Below are positions 16,913 through 24,666 of a stretch of DNA of 64,000 nucleotides, one piece after another. This stretch comes from Ruminococcaceae bacterium UBA7212 (lineage in GTDB: Bacteria > Bacillota > Clostridia > Oscillospirales > Acutalibacteraceae), in the NCBI GenBank assembly GCA_002490525.1, contig DKUE01000037.1, forward strand, positions 77,410-141,409, given 5' to 3'. Numbering within the stretch: position 1 is the stretch's first letter; each line of letters opens with the position of its first letter. The notes below the pieces were generated by a model. That model did no database searches, was not told where the DNA came from, and saw only the letters and a list, made by a program, of their open reading frames with translations. The position numbers and the translations under genes were made by a program.

Positions 16913-17125
16913 ATGATGCCTTTAACACTCGCAACCCGTGGAGAAGAACATATTATCCGCCGTGTCAGCGGCAGTCCCGCGCTTAAAAAGCATTTGGAAA
17001 ATCTCGGCTTTGCCGCCGGTGGCAATGTCACGGTCGTTTCGGTAAACGGCGGTAATTTGATTGTCAATGTCAAGGGCGCACGTATCGCAGTCAGCCATGA
17101 AACAGCCAATAAAATTTTTATATAA
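16913..17125 (+). CDS. feoA: FeoA-family ferrous iron transport accessory protein (first copy)
   Basis: This 70-residue protein has an SH3-like FeoA fold: basic RRVSGSPALKKHLENLGFAAGG, then beta-strands VTVVSVNGGNLIVNVKGARIAVSHE. FeoA assists the FeoB transporter, probably as a cytoplasmic regulator of its GTPase. AAGGAAG lies upstream; the ATG at 16913 or the adjacent ATG at 16916 could be used. It heads feoA-feoA-feoB-Cys-rich protein. Confidence 0.92.
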   Translation: MMPLTLATRGEEHIIRRVSGSPALKKHLENLGFAAGGNVTVVSVNGGNLIVNVKGARIAVSHETANKIFI

Positions 17126-17139
17126 AGGAGCAGTTATTT

Positions 17140-17361
17140 ATGAAAACACTCAAAACAGCATCGGTCGGTACGGCTTGCAAAGTCGTAAAACTGCACGGTG
17201 CGGGCGCGGTTAAGCGCCGCATTATGGATATGGGTATCACCAAAGGCGTAAACATCCATGTGCGCAAAATCGCCCCGCTCGGCGACCCGATAGAAGTGAC
17301 GGTGCGCGGCTACGAGTTGTCACTCCGCAAGGCGGATGCGGAGATGATTGAAGTAGAATAA
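17140..17361 (+). CDS. feoA: FeoA-family protein (second copy)
   Basis: This 73-residue FeoA domain protein starts 14 bases after the first copy. It shows GTACKVVKLHGAGAVKRRIM, then MGITKGVNIHVRKIAPLGDP and IEVTVRGYELSLRKADA, which is closer to the canonical FeoA pattern than the first copy. Tandem FeoA proteins are common in Clostridia and may form a heteromeric partner for FeoB. AAAGGAG precedes the ATG. Confidence 0.93.
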   Translation: MKTLKTASVGTACKVVKLHGAGAVKRRIMDMGITKGVNIHVRKIAPLGDPIEVTVRGYELSLRKADAEMIEVE

Positions 17362-17386
17362 ATTCCGTCTTTTTATTTTTGCCGGC

Positions 17387-17404
17387 AGTTAGCAATAACT
17401 AACC
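17387..17404. promoter_or_regulatory. Candidate DtxR-like operator, site 3, upstream of feoB
   Basis: AGTTAG-CAATAA-CTAACC repeats the 18-bp operator geometry in the feoA2-feoB gap, which suggests separate control of feoB. Confidence 0.6.
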
Positions 17405-17433
17405 GCAAATGCATAAACGAAAGGAAGAGTGAA

Positions 17434-19827
17434 ATGGAAATACGCATCGCGCTTGCAGGCAATCCAAACAGCGGCAAAACGACTTTGTTTAACGCACTGA
17501 CAGGCTCCAACCAATTTGTCGGCAACTGGCCCGGCGTAACTGTAGAAAAAAAGGAGGGCAGACTCAAAAAGCACAACAATGTAATCATTGCCGATTTACC
17601 GGGCGTCTATTCCCTTTCCCCGTATACCTTGGAGGAGGTAGTCGCGCGCAATTATCTTTTAGAGGAACGCCCAAATGCAATTTTAAATATTGTGGACGGC
17701 ACAAATTTAGAACGCAACCTTTATTTGACCACACAGCTTACCGAATTAGGCATTCCCGTGGTCGTTGCCGTCAACATGATGGATGTTGTAAAGAAAAACG
17801 GCGACAAAATCCATATTTCAGAGCTTTCCCGCATGCTCGGTTGTAAGGTTGTGGAAATTTCCGCATTAAAGGGTACAGGCGTACAGGAAGTCGCAGAAGC
17901 CGCAATGGCAGCTGCAAAAGGTACGGCAGCCGTTCCACAGCACAGCTTTTCGGGTACGGTGGAGCACGCGCTCGCACATATTGAAGAAGCCGCGGTACAC
18001 GACATGCCTGCCGAACAGCAAAGATGGTATGCAATTAAGATTTTTGAGCGTGACGAAAAGGTACTTGCCCGTTTAAATCCGGATAAAGCCCTGCTTGCGC
18101 ACATTGAAACAGACATTGCCGATGCGGAGAAAGAACTGGACGATGATGCGGAAAGCATCATCACAAACGAACGGTACATATACATTGCCTCGATTATAAA
18201 AGGCTGTTACCAAAAGAAGCACGCAGGACAAATGACTACCTCGGATAAAATTGACCGCATCGTCACCAACCGCGTTTTGGCATTACCGATTTTTGCGGTT
18301 GTGATGTTCATTGTCTATTTTGTATCTGTCACCACGGTCGGCACTTGGGCTACAGACCGGGCAAACGATGGTGTGTTCGGCGACGGCTGGCATATAACCG
18401 GCGGCGCGGCTTATGAAGAAGCGGTCAAAGCATATGCAGAACCCGCCGCAATTATCGAAGCCTTTGAAGCGGCGGCAGAGGAAGCAGACCTCACCCCTGC
18501 GGATGCATTCTCTGTAACAGCAACCGCGTATTTGTATGACGAAGACGGCAATGCGGAAGGAGAAATTCCCGTTGATTTCTCCGCATACACCGAAGCCGCC
18601 GCTGCAGAAAAACCCGCGCCTGAGGACTTCGGCATTTGGGTGCCGGGTATCCCTGTACTCATCGGCAACAGCTTAGAAGAAATTCACTGCGCCGAATGGC
18701 TGCAAAGCTTAATTTTAGACGGCATTGTCGGCGGCGTGGGCGCGGTGCTCGGTTTCGTGCCGCAAATGCTCGTGCTGTTTATCTTTCTTGCATTCTTAGA
18801 ATCCTGCGGGTATATGGCGCGTGTGGCGTTTGTGATGGACAGATTCTTCCGCAAGTTCGGACTTTCGGGCAAATCGTTCATCCCAATGCTCATCGGCACG
18901 GGCTGCGGCGTGCCCGGCATTATGGCTTCCCGTACCATTGAAAACGAACGCGACCGCCGTATGACGATTATGACGACTACCTTTATCCCCTGCAGCGCAA
19001 AGCTGCCGATTATTGCACTGATTGCGGGCGCACTGTTTGGCGGCGCATGGTGGGTTGCACCGAGTGCGTACTTTGTCGGCATTACCGCGATTATTCTGTC
19101 GGGCATTATGCTGAAAAAGACAAAACTTTTCTCCGGTGACCCTGCGCCGTTTGTAATGGAACTGCCCGCTTACCATCTGCCGACAGTCGGCAACATCCTA
19201 CGTTCCATGTGGGAACGCGCATGGTCGTTCATAAAAAAAGCAGGCACCGTTATTTTACTCTCCTCTGTCATTTTGTGGTTCTTGCAGGGCTTCGGTACGG
19301 AGAACGGCTCGTTCGGTATGGTTGAAGATATCAACAGTTCTATTCTTGCGGTCATCGGCAGTGCAATTGCATGGATTTTCACACCTTTGGGCTTCGGCAA
19401 CTGGCAGAGCGCCGTAGCCGCCATCACAGGTCTGATTGCCAAAGAAAACGTGGTCAGCACCTTCGGCGTGCTGTTCGGCGGGTTTGACGAGGTTGCGGAA
19501 AACGGCTGGCAGATTTGGAGCAATGTGCGCGAAGTCTTCTCTCCGCTCGCGGCGTATTCTTTCTTGGTATTCAACCTGCTTTGTGCGCCGTGCTTTGCGG
19601 CAATGGGTGCAATCCGCCGCGAAATGCACAACGGCAAATGGACGGCATTTGCGATAGGCTATCAATGTCTGTTCGCCTATGCGGTAAGCCTGGTCATTTA
19701 TCAGCTCGGCATGCTTTTCACAGGCGCAGGCAATGTGTTCGGCGTGACTGTTGCTTTTCTGATTGTCGCATTCTTCATCTTTATGCTGGTTCGTCCCGAA
19801 AAGAACAAATCCCCTCTAAAAAAGTAA
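17434..19827 (+). CDS. feoB: Ferrous iron transporter FeoB with an extracytoplasmic insertion
   Basis: This 797-residue Fe(II) transporter has an N-terminal G domain with G1 GNPNSGKTT (residues 9-17), G3 DLPGVYSLSPYT and G4 VNMMD, then a helical GDI-like region and a polytopic core. Core motifs include GTGCGVPGIMASRTIEN with the conserved Cys, CSAKLPI and a C-terminal CAPCFAAMGAIRREM. Between the first TM (VFIVYFVSVTT near 290) and the next (VGAVLGFVPQML near 430) is an Ala/Glu-rich segment of about 100 residues, including EAFEAAAEEADLTPADAF, which should lie outside the membrane. AAGGAAGAG precedes the ATG. Confidence 0.96.
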   Translation: MEIRIALAGNPNSGKTTLFNALTGSNQFVGNWPGVTVEKKEGRLKKHNNVIIADLPGVYSLSPYTLEEVVARNYLLEERPNAILNIVDGTNLERNLYLTTQLTELGIPVVVAVNMMDVVKKNGDKIHISELSRMLGCKVVEISALKGTGVQEVAEAAMAAAKGTAAVPQHSFSGTVEHALAHIEEAAVHDMPAEQQRWYAIKIFERDEKVLARLNPDKALLAHIETDIADAEKELDDDAESIITNERYIYIASIIKGCYQKKHAGQMTTSDKIDRIVTNRVLALPIFAVVMFIVYFVSVTTVGTWATDRANDGVFGDGWHITGGAAYEEAVKAYAEPAAIIEAFEAAAEEADLTPADAFSVTATAYLYDEDGNAEGEIPVDFSAYTEAAAAEKPAPEDFGIWVPGIPVLIGNSLEEIHCAEWLQSLILDGIVGGVGAVLGFVPQMLVLFIFLAFLESCGYMARVAFVMDRFFRKFGLSGKSFIPMLIGTGCGVPGIMASRTIENERDRRMTIMTTTFIPCSAKLPIIALIAGALFGGAWWVAPSAYFVGITAIILSGIMLKKTKLFSGDPAPFVMELPAYHLPTVGNILRSMWERAWSFIKKAGTVILLSSVILWFLQGFGTENGSFGMVEDINSSILAVIGSAIAWIFTPLGFGNWQSAVAAITGLIAKENVVSTFGVLFGGFDEVAENGWQIWSNVREVFSPLAAYSFLVFNLLCAPCFAAMGAIRREMHNGKWTAFAIGYQCLFAYAVSLVIYQLGMLFTGAGNVFGVTVAFLIVAFFIFMLVRPEKNKSPLKK

Positions 19828-19842
19828 CAAGGAGTGTTTAAA

Positions 19843-20019
19843 ATGCTTGCATTTCTGCAAAATAATCTTGCAAATATTCTCATTCTTCTCGCGCTCGCGG
19901 CGGTTGTGTTTCTGATTGTGCTTTCCATGCGAAAAAATAAAAAGGAAGGCAAATCCGCCTGCGGCTGTGGCTGTTCGTCCTGCCCGATGTCGCGTGAATG
20001 TCACAGCGCGAAGAAATAA
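19843..20019 (+). CDS. FeoB-associated Cys-rich membrane protein
   Basis: This 58-residue protein has one TM segment (about 4-26), a basic linker and a C-terminal CGCGCSSCPMSREC cluster. It fits the small FeoB-associated Cys-rich proteins (FeoC-like position) that may hold iron or an Fe-S cluster next to FeoB. The ATG at 19843 is chosen because AAGGAG lies eight bases upstream; a GTG at 19834 is too close to it. It begins 15 bases after feoB. Confidence 0.85.
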   Translation: MLAFLQNNLANILILLALAAVVFLIVLSMRKNKKEGKSACGCGCSSCPMSRECHSAKK

Positions 20020-20128
20020 AGCGTATTCGTATTTCGATATGCCTTAGGAAATACCGTGTTCTATACAATCCTCCCCTTGAAAAGAAACGCCTTGTCAAAT
20101 GATGAGGTGTTGTAGAGAAGAGAAAGTT

Positions 20129-20168
20129 AAAAACCGATGCAGAGTCCGGTGACCCCGCATCGGTTTTT
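20129..20168 (+). terminator. Intrinsic terminator after the feo operon
   Basis: AAAAACCGATGC pairs with GCATCGGTTTTT and the 3' arm supplies the T run. The rest of 20020-20346 shows no gene. Confidence 0.8.
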
Positions 20169-20346
20169 ACTGTATATTTATCTTCTGAAAGTATAGAATC
20201 CACTATAACACTTTCGAACAGCGTCCACAAAGATACCATATAGGAGATTATAAATACTTACTGCGCTGAGTTGATGCAAATCAACGTATCATTGACAACA
20301 GATTCAGTTTATATTCTGTTTGAAAATTTCAATTAAAGATATAGTT

Positions 20347-20981
20347 TCATTTACCAGGATACTGAAAACTTTCATATATGCTAAGAACCGTCTTTCCAAA
20401 ATTTGCGCCGAATTCCTCGTTATCTTCGTCATCAAGTAAATAAGAAAAATCACTTTTAGGTTTTCCAACGCGGCTATCTGCAAAATCAAGAATTCCGCAC
20501 ACCACATTTTTATCATTAAACAATATGTGGTTAAGGCTGAAGTCACCGTGCAGCAAAACCAAATTTTTTCTTTTGATGGGCAAAATATTTTTTGGTTATG
20601 CAGACAATACAAGAAATTTGCTATGATTTCTGCATTTTGAAAAAGAGTTCTTTCATCCGGCATCAGGAACTCTGCTTTAGATAATTTTTTGCCGTACAAT
20701 CGTTTGGAAGCAAAGTACACGAACTCTTCGTGACCGACAGAAAAGGTATTATTAAAAATAACATTCGGAATGTCTAACGGCACTTTTTGCTCCAAGCCTT
20801 GCAATACCTGCATTTCGACTTTTAAGCATTTGCTTGCTTTGCGGTGCTTTGGGAGCTTCACAACCATTTCATTATTAATGCAAAAAGCTTCGGAGTGATT
20901 TCCGCATCCAATAAACTCTATGGATCTTACTTGAATTGACTTTGAGATTATATTTCTTGCGCGCTCTATAGAATACTTCAT
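20347..20981 (-). pseudogene. Aminoglycoside/choline phosphotransferase-like kinase, frameshifted
   Basis: The N-terminal half (MKYSIERARNIISK, then the nucleotide-binding region NEMVVKLPKHRK) is read in one frame from 20981. The catalytic half lies in another frame (20347-20583) with the Brenner motif LLHGDFSLNH, ILFNDKN and the metal-binding LDFAD. The switch is near 20570-20590 around an A-rich stretch. Neither frame alone gives a kinase of normal length, so the gene looks broken. It is visibly more A/T-rich than its neighbours, which suggests transfer. A sequencing error at the A-rich stretch is possible. Confidence 0.7.
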
Positions 20982-21099
20982 TTGTCAGCTCTTGTCCATT
21001 ATAAAAATATGAACTGTGAAAAAGCGTCTTCCTATCATTAAATGAAGACTTCGTTATTGTACCTTGTCAAAGCGACAGGCGTTTCTTTGCATTTGCGTA

Positions 21100-21167
21100 A
21101 AGGTCGTTCCCTGCAAAATGTCCAATTTCATTCTGTTTGCGATTCTTCGCTGCGCTCAGAATAACAA
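21100..21167. repeat. Composite palindromic repeat, partial copy
   Basis: The right half of module B (GGTCGTTCCCTGC) is followed by module A (GATTCTTCGC, then AGAATAACA) in the same order as in full copies. It occupies the gap between the broken kinase and the NUDIX gene. Confidence 0.6.
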
Positions 21168-21223
21168 AACAGCGGTAGCTGAACGCAGCCCGCTCCAAAA
21201 AATCCCCCTTATTTAGATTGTAT

Positions 21224-21679
21224 TCAACCGTAATATGAATACGGCTCGTGCTCGCGTTCACACATATAAGGGCGTTTTTGAAAGCCTTTTTCTTCAGCAG
21301 AGCGAATCGCCCATTTGGTAAGCTCGGGCACATCTTCATGCGCGAGTGCGGTGGAAATATCCATCCAAAGAATTTCGCTGTTTTCACCGTCACAGGGGTG
21401 GGCTTCCCCCGAAACATATTCCGCACGGAATATCAGATACCAGTCCTTGGCATTTGTCCGCACGCCTACAATCCCTGTCGGACGCACCAAAACACCGGTT
21501 TCCTCCTGCGTTTCACGCACAACGGCTTCCTCCACCGCTTCGCCGAGATTCATATAACCGCCGGGTAAAATCAAATATCCTTTGCCGTCACCGTAGGTAT
21601 GCCGTCCCAAAAGCACTTTGCCGTCACGAAAGACAACAGCGGCAACAGATTTTCCCCAGTCTGTATTTCCCGATTCCAT
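21224..21679 (-). CDS. NUDIX hydrolase
   Basis: This 151-residue enzyme of the Nudix superfamily would hydrolyse nucleoside diphosphates linked to another moiety. The Nudix box runs from GGYMNLGEAVEEAVVRE into TQEETGV around residues 41-63, with the metal-binding REtqEE core intact. The ATG at 21679 has GAGGT seven bases upstream; a longer TTG frame to 21700 lacks one. The substrate is not predictable. It follows the GNAT gene by 27 bases and is probably co-transcribed. Confidence 0.85.
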   Translation of the reverse strand: MESGNTDWGKSVAAVVFRDGKVLLGRHTYGDGKGYLILPGGYMNLGEAVEEAVVRETQEETGVLVRPTGIVGVRTNAKDWYLIFRAEYVSGEAHPCDGENSEILWMDISTALAHEDVPELTKWAIRSAEEKGFQKRPYMCEREHEPYSYYG

Positions 21680-21706
21680 GCTGCATACCTCACTTTTCAA
21701 AATGGA

Positions 21707-22144
21707 TTACAGCCACTGTATAAAGGCGGTTTTGTCCCCGCAGTTATAACCTGCCTTTTGATAAAACCGCAGAGTTTCTGCATCCTTTGCACCTGTTAAC
21801 AGCATCATTTTATAGCAGTTGCTATCCTCTGCCGTCTGTTTCGCTTTTTGCAAAACCGCAGTGGCAAAGCCGCGGTTTCGATACGCTTTATGCGTCACCA
21901 CATTTTCTATAAATGCATAGGGACGCACCTCGCGCGTCAAATTCGGAATCACCACACACACGCAGGACGATACCAGCTGACCGTTTTCTTCCGCGACAAA
22001 AATGTGATGGTTCCTGTCCTCTGTAATTGTTTGCCAAGTGCGTTCGAGATATTCCGTATTTTCGGGAATTTCGGTTTCGTGCAAATGCAAATACAATTCC
22101 AAGAGTGCATTTAATTCGTCTGCGCGGATTTCACGGACGGTCAT
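21707..22144 (-). CDS. GNAT-family N-acetyltransferase
   Basis: This 145-residue GNAT starts MTVREIRADELNALLELY. It has the acetyl-CoA binding block IENVVTHKAYRNRGFATAVL (about residues 73-92) and a terminal LRFYQKAGY motif. AAGGGG lies eight bases before the ATG at 22144, which is preferred over a longer frame reaching into repeat sequence. The substrate is unknown. It is upstream of the NUDIX gene on the same strand. Confidence 0.82.
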   Translation of the reverse strand: MTVREIRADELNALLELYLHLHETEIPENTEYLERTWQTITEDRNHHIFVAEENGQLVSSCVCVVIPNLTREVRPYAFIENVVTHKAYRNRGFATAVLQKAKQTAEDSNCYKMMLLTGAKDAETLRFYQKAGYNCGDKTAFIQWL

Positions 22145-22227
22145 GGGTTTCATCCCCTTTTCAATAGTTCTATATACAAAGCAGGGGCGAACTGTGTTCG
22201 CCCGTTGGAGTCGGATGGGGTTTTGGC

Positions 22228-22310
22228 GAAACAACACAATGGTTGTTCCCTACGCGTGCAACCGATTCACTTTGTGCGAAGGGAGATTCTTCGCTTCGCT
22301 CGGAATGACA
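22228..22310. repeat. Composite palindromic repeat, full copy
   Basis: Module B (22228-22249; GAAACAAC and GTTGTTCC arms) and module A (22285-22310) are 57 bases apart, as in 1537-1620. The copy ends immediately before the stop codon of the topoisomerase gene at 22311. Confidence 0.75.
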
Positions 22311-24548
22311 TTATAAGGTCAGCTGTTCGCCTGCATCCTCCGCAGACAGCAGTGCGCCGGCGGCAGGAAGTGTGCGGGTGCGGTAGCGGGCGGGCTTTTG
22401 GAATTCACCGTCTTTGTAAGCACGCACGCTCGCGACTCTGTGTCCTTTTTTAAGTGTCATCACCGACACACCCTGTGTATCCTTTGTTGTTTTCGGCGTG
22501 ATTGCACCTGTATTCAATAGAAGAATCCGCCCTGCAGTGGACTGCATAACCAATTCACAGTCCTCGGCAATTTGATACATCGCCGCCAGCGGGAATTTTT
22601 CACAATACGCTTTAATCAGTTTTTTACGATTGGTCTTGGTCTCATAGGCGGTCAAATCCACCTTTGCCACCTTACCGTTTTCAAAGAAAAAGAGCATATA
22701 CCCCTTGTAGTCGGTCGTTACTGCCATATAAATTGCGGATTCACCCGCATCCATATGCAATTTGGATGCAACAAAGTCGCCTAAAACGCTTGCTTTACTG
22801 TCGTCAAAGTCCGCCGCTTTCGCCTTATAAACCTGACAACGGTCGGTAAAGAACAACAAATCGGTATTATTGGTCGCCTCCAACGTCTCTATAATGCTGT
22901 CGCCCTCTTTGAGCTTCTGCTCACCGCTCATGCGCAGAGACTGCGGGGTGATTTTTTTGAAATACCCCTCTTTGGTAAAGAACAAATGCACAGGATAATC
23001 AGGGATTTCCTCGATTTCCGCATCCTCTTCCTCGGCGGCAGCATAAATAATCTCGGTACGGCGGGGCTTATTATATTTCTCAACAACCGTTTCCAATTCG
23101 TTTACAATAATCTTTTTAATGCGCGCCTTGCTCGAGAGAATATCCTCCATATCCTCAATATTTTTGCGCAGTTCTTCGATATCCTTGGTGCGCTTGAGGA
23201 TATATTCGCGGTTCAAATGGCGCAGTTTGATTTCCGCAACATATTCCGCCTGAATTTTGTCGATGCCGAAGCCAATCATCAAGTTCGGCACGACTTCAGC
23301 TTCTTCCTCGGTGGAGCGGATAATGCGAATCGCTTTGTCAATATCGAGAAGAATCTTCTGCAAGCCCTCTAGCAGGTGCAAACGGTCCTTTGCTTTTGAT
23401 AAATCAAAATAGACACGGCGGCTGACACATTCCATGCGGAAAGCAATCCACTCGAGAAGCAAATCCCGCACACCCAAAACGCGCGGTACGCCCGCAATCA
23501 ACACGTTAAAGTTGCAGGCAAAGGAATCCTCCAGCGGTGTGGATTTAAACAGCTTGCGCATCAGTTTTTCAGGGTCCGTGCTGCGCTTCAAATCTATTGT
23601 AATTTTTAAGCCTTTTTTATCGGTCTCATCACGGACATCGGCGATTTCCCGTGCCGCACCGCTTTTCACTTTTTCAATAATTTTATCAATAATCGCCTCG
23701 GCGGTAGTGGTCGGCGGAATTTCGGTAATATCGATACAGTTGTTGGGCTTGTCGTAAGCATATTTGGAACGCACCTTAAAGCTGCCGCGTCCCGTGCGGA
23801 AGATTTCACGCATCTGTGCGTCATCATACACAATCTGCCCGCCGCCGATAAAATCCGGTGCCTTTACCGCTTCGTTAATATCACAGTCAGGATTTTTAAT
23901 CAAACCCACCGTGGCATCGCAAATCTCTTTTAAATTAAAGGAGCAAATGGACGATGCCATACCGACGGCGATACCCGTATTTGCATTGACAAGCACGGAC
24001 GGGAATGTCACGGGAAAGAGCGTCGGCTCTTTCATAGTATTGTCGTAGTTATCTACAAAATCGACGGTATCCTTGTCAATATCGGCAAACAGCTCGGCGG
24101 CAATCGGCTCCAACTTCGCCTCGGTATAACGGGATGCCGCATACTGCATATTCCTTGAATACGCTTTACCGAAGTTTCCTTTGGAAAGGACATACGGATA
24201 TAAAAGTGCTTCGTTGCCGCGCGACAGGCGCACCATGGTTTCATAAATTGTCGCGTCACCGTGCGGATTCAACTGCATAGTGCGCCCGACGATATTCGCC
24301 GATTTAATCGTCGAACCGTTTAACAGTCCCATTTTATACATCGTATAGAGCAGCTTTCTGTGCGAGGGCTTAAAGCCATCGATTTCGGGAATCGCACGCG
24401 ACATAATCACACTCATGGCATATGGCATATAGTTCGTTTCGAGCGTTTCTGTAATGAACTGCTCCACGACCTCGCCCGCGCCTAAAATGTGCGCGTTCGG
24501 CTGTAATGCTTCCTCTTGTGTTTCTTTTTTCTTCGGTTTTCTGGGCAT
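22311..24548 (-). CDS. Type IIA DNA topoisomerase subunit A (GyrA/ParC-like)
   Basis: This 745-residue breakage-reunion subunit has the catalytic tyrosine at about residue 141 in AASRYTEAKL. Other GyrA/ParC features are SRAIPEIDGFKPSHRKLLYTM near 50 and DGDAT-like NPHGDATIYETM near 94. The C-terminal region from about 520 is shorter and lacks a typical GyrA box (QRRGGKG), so it may relax or decatenate rather than supercoil. AAGGAG precedes the ATG. Its partner B subunit lies 118 bases upstream on the same strand. This looks like the additional, divergent topoisomerase of Clostridia rather than the housekeeping gyrase. Confidence 0.88.
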   Translation of the reverse strand: MPRKPKKKETQEEALQPNAHILGAGEVVEQFITETLETNYMPYAMSVIMSRAIPEIDGFKPSHRKLLYTMYKMGLLNGSTIKSANIVGRTMQLNPHGDATIYETMVRLSRGNEALLYPYVLSKGNFGKAYSRNMQYAASRYTEAKLEPIAAELFADIDKDTVDFVDNYDNTMKEPTLFPVTFPSVLVNANTGIAVGMASSICSFNLKEICDATVGLIKNPDCDINEAVKAPDFIGGGQIVYDDAQMREIFRTGRGSFKVRSKYAYDKPNNCIDITEIPPTTTAEAIIDKIIEKVKSGAAREIADVRDETDKKGLKITIDLKRSTDPEKLMRKLFKSTPLEDSFACNFNVLIAGVPRVLGVRDLLLEWIAFRMECVSRRVYFDLSKAKDRLHLLEGLQKILLDIDKAIRIIRSTEEEAEVVPNLMIGFGIDKIQAEYVAEIKLRHLNREYILKRTKDIEELRKNIEDMEDILSSKARIKKIIVNELETVVEKYNKPRRTEIIYAAAEEEDAEIEEIPDYPVHLFFTKEGYFKKITPQSLRMSGEQKLKEGDSIIETLEATNNTDLLFFTDRCQVYKAKAADFDDSKASVLGDFVASKLHMDAGESAIYMAVTTDYKGYMLFFFENGKVAKVDLTAYETKTNRKKLIKAYCEKFPLAAMYQIAEDCELVMQSTAGRILLLNTGAITPKTTKDTQGVSVMTLKKGHRVASVRAYKDGEFQKPARYRTRTLPAAGALLSAEDAGEQLTL

Positions 24549-24604
24549 TGGATTTTACTCCTTATTCATACGGTATGAAAAAAATATACGGGATTCTGTA
24601 AAAC

Positions 24605-24661
24605 TGTCATTCTGCACCGTCAGGCAAGATTCGCACATCCTACAATCTGTCATTCTGAGCC
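24605..24661. repeat. Module A-like repeat relics
   Basis: Two TGTCATTCTG stretches (24605-24614 and 24649-24658) with an intervening AAGATTCGCAC look like inverted or partial module A copies. They fill the gap between the topoisomerase subunit genes. Confidence 0.5.
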
Positions 24662-24666
24662 TTATG

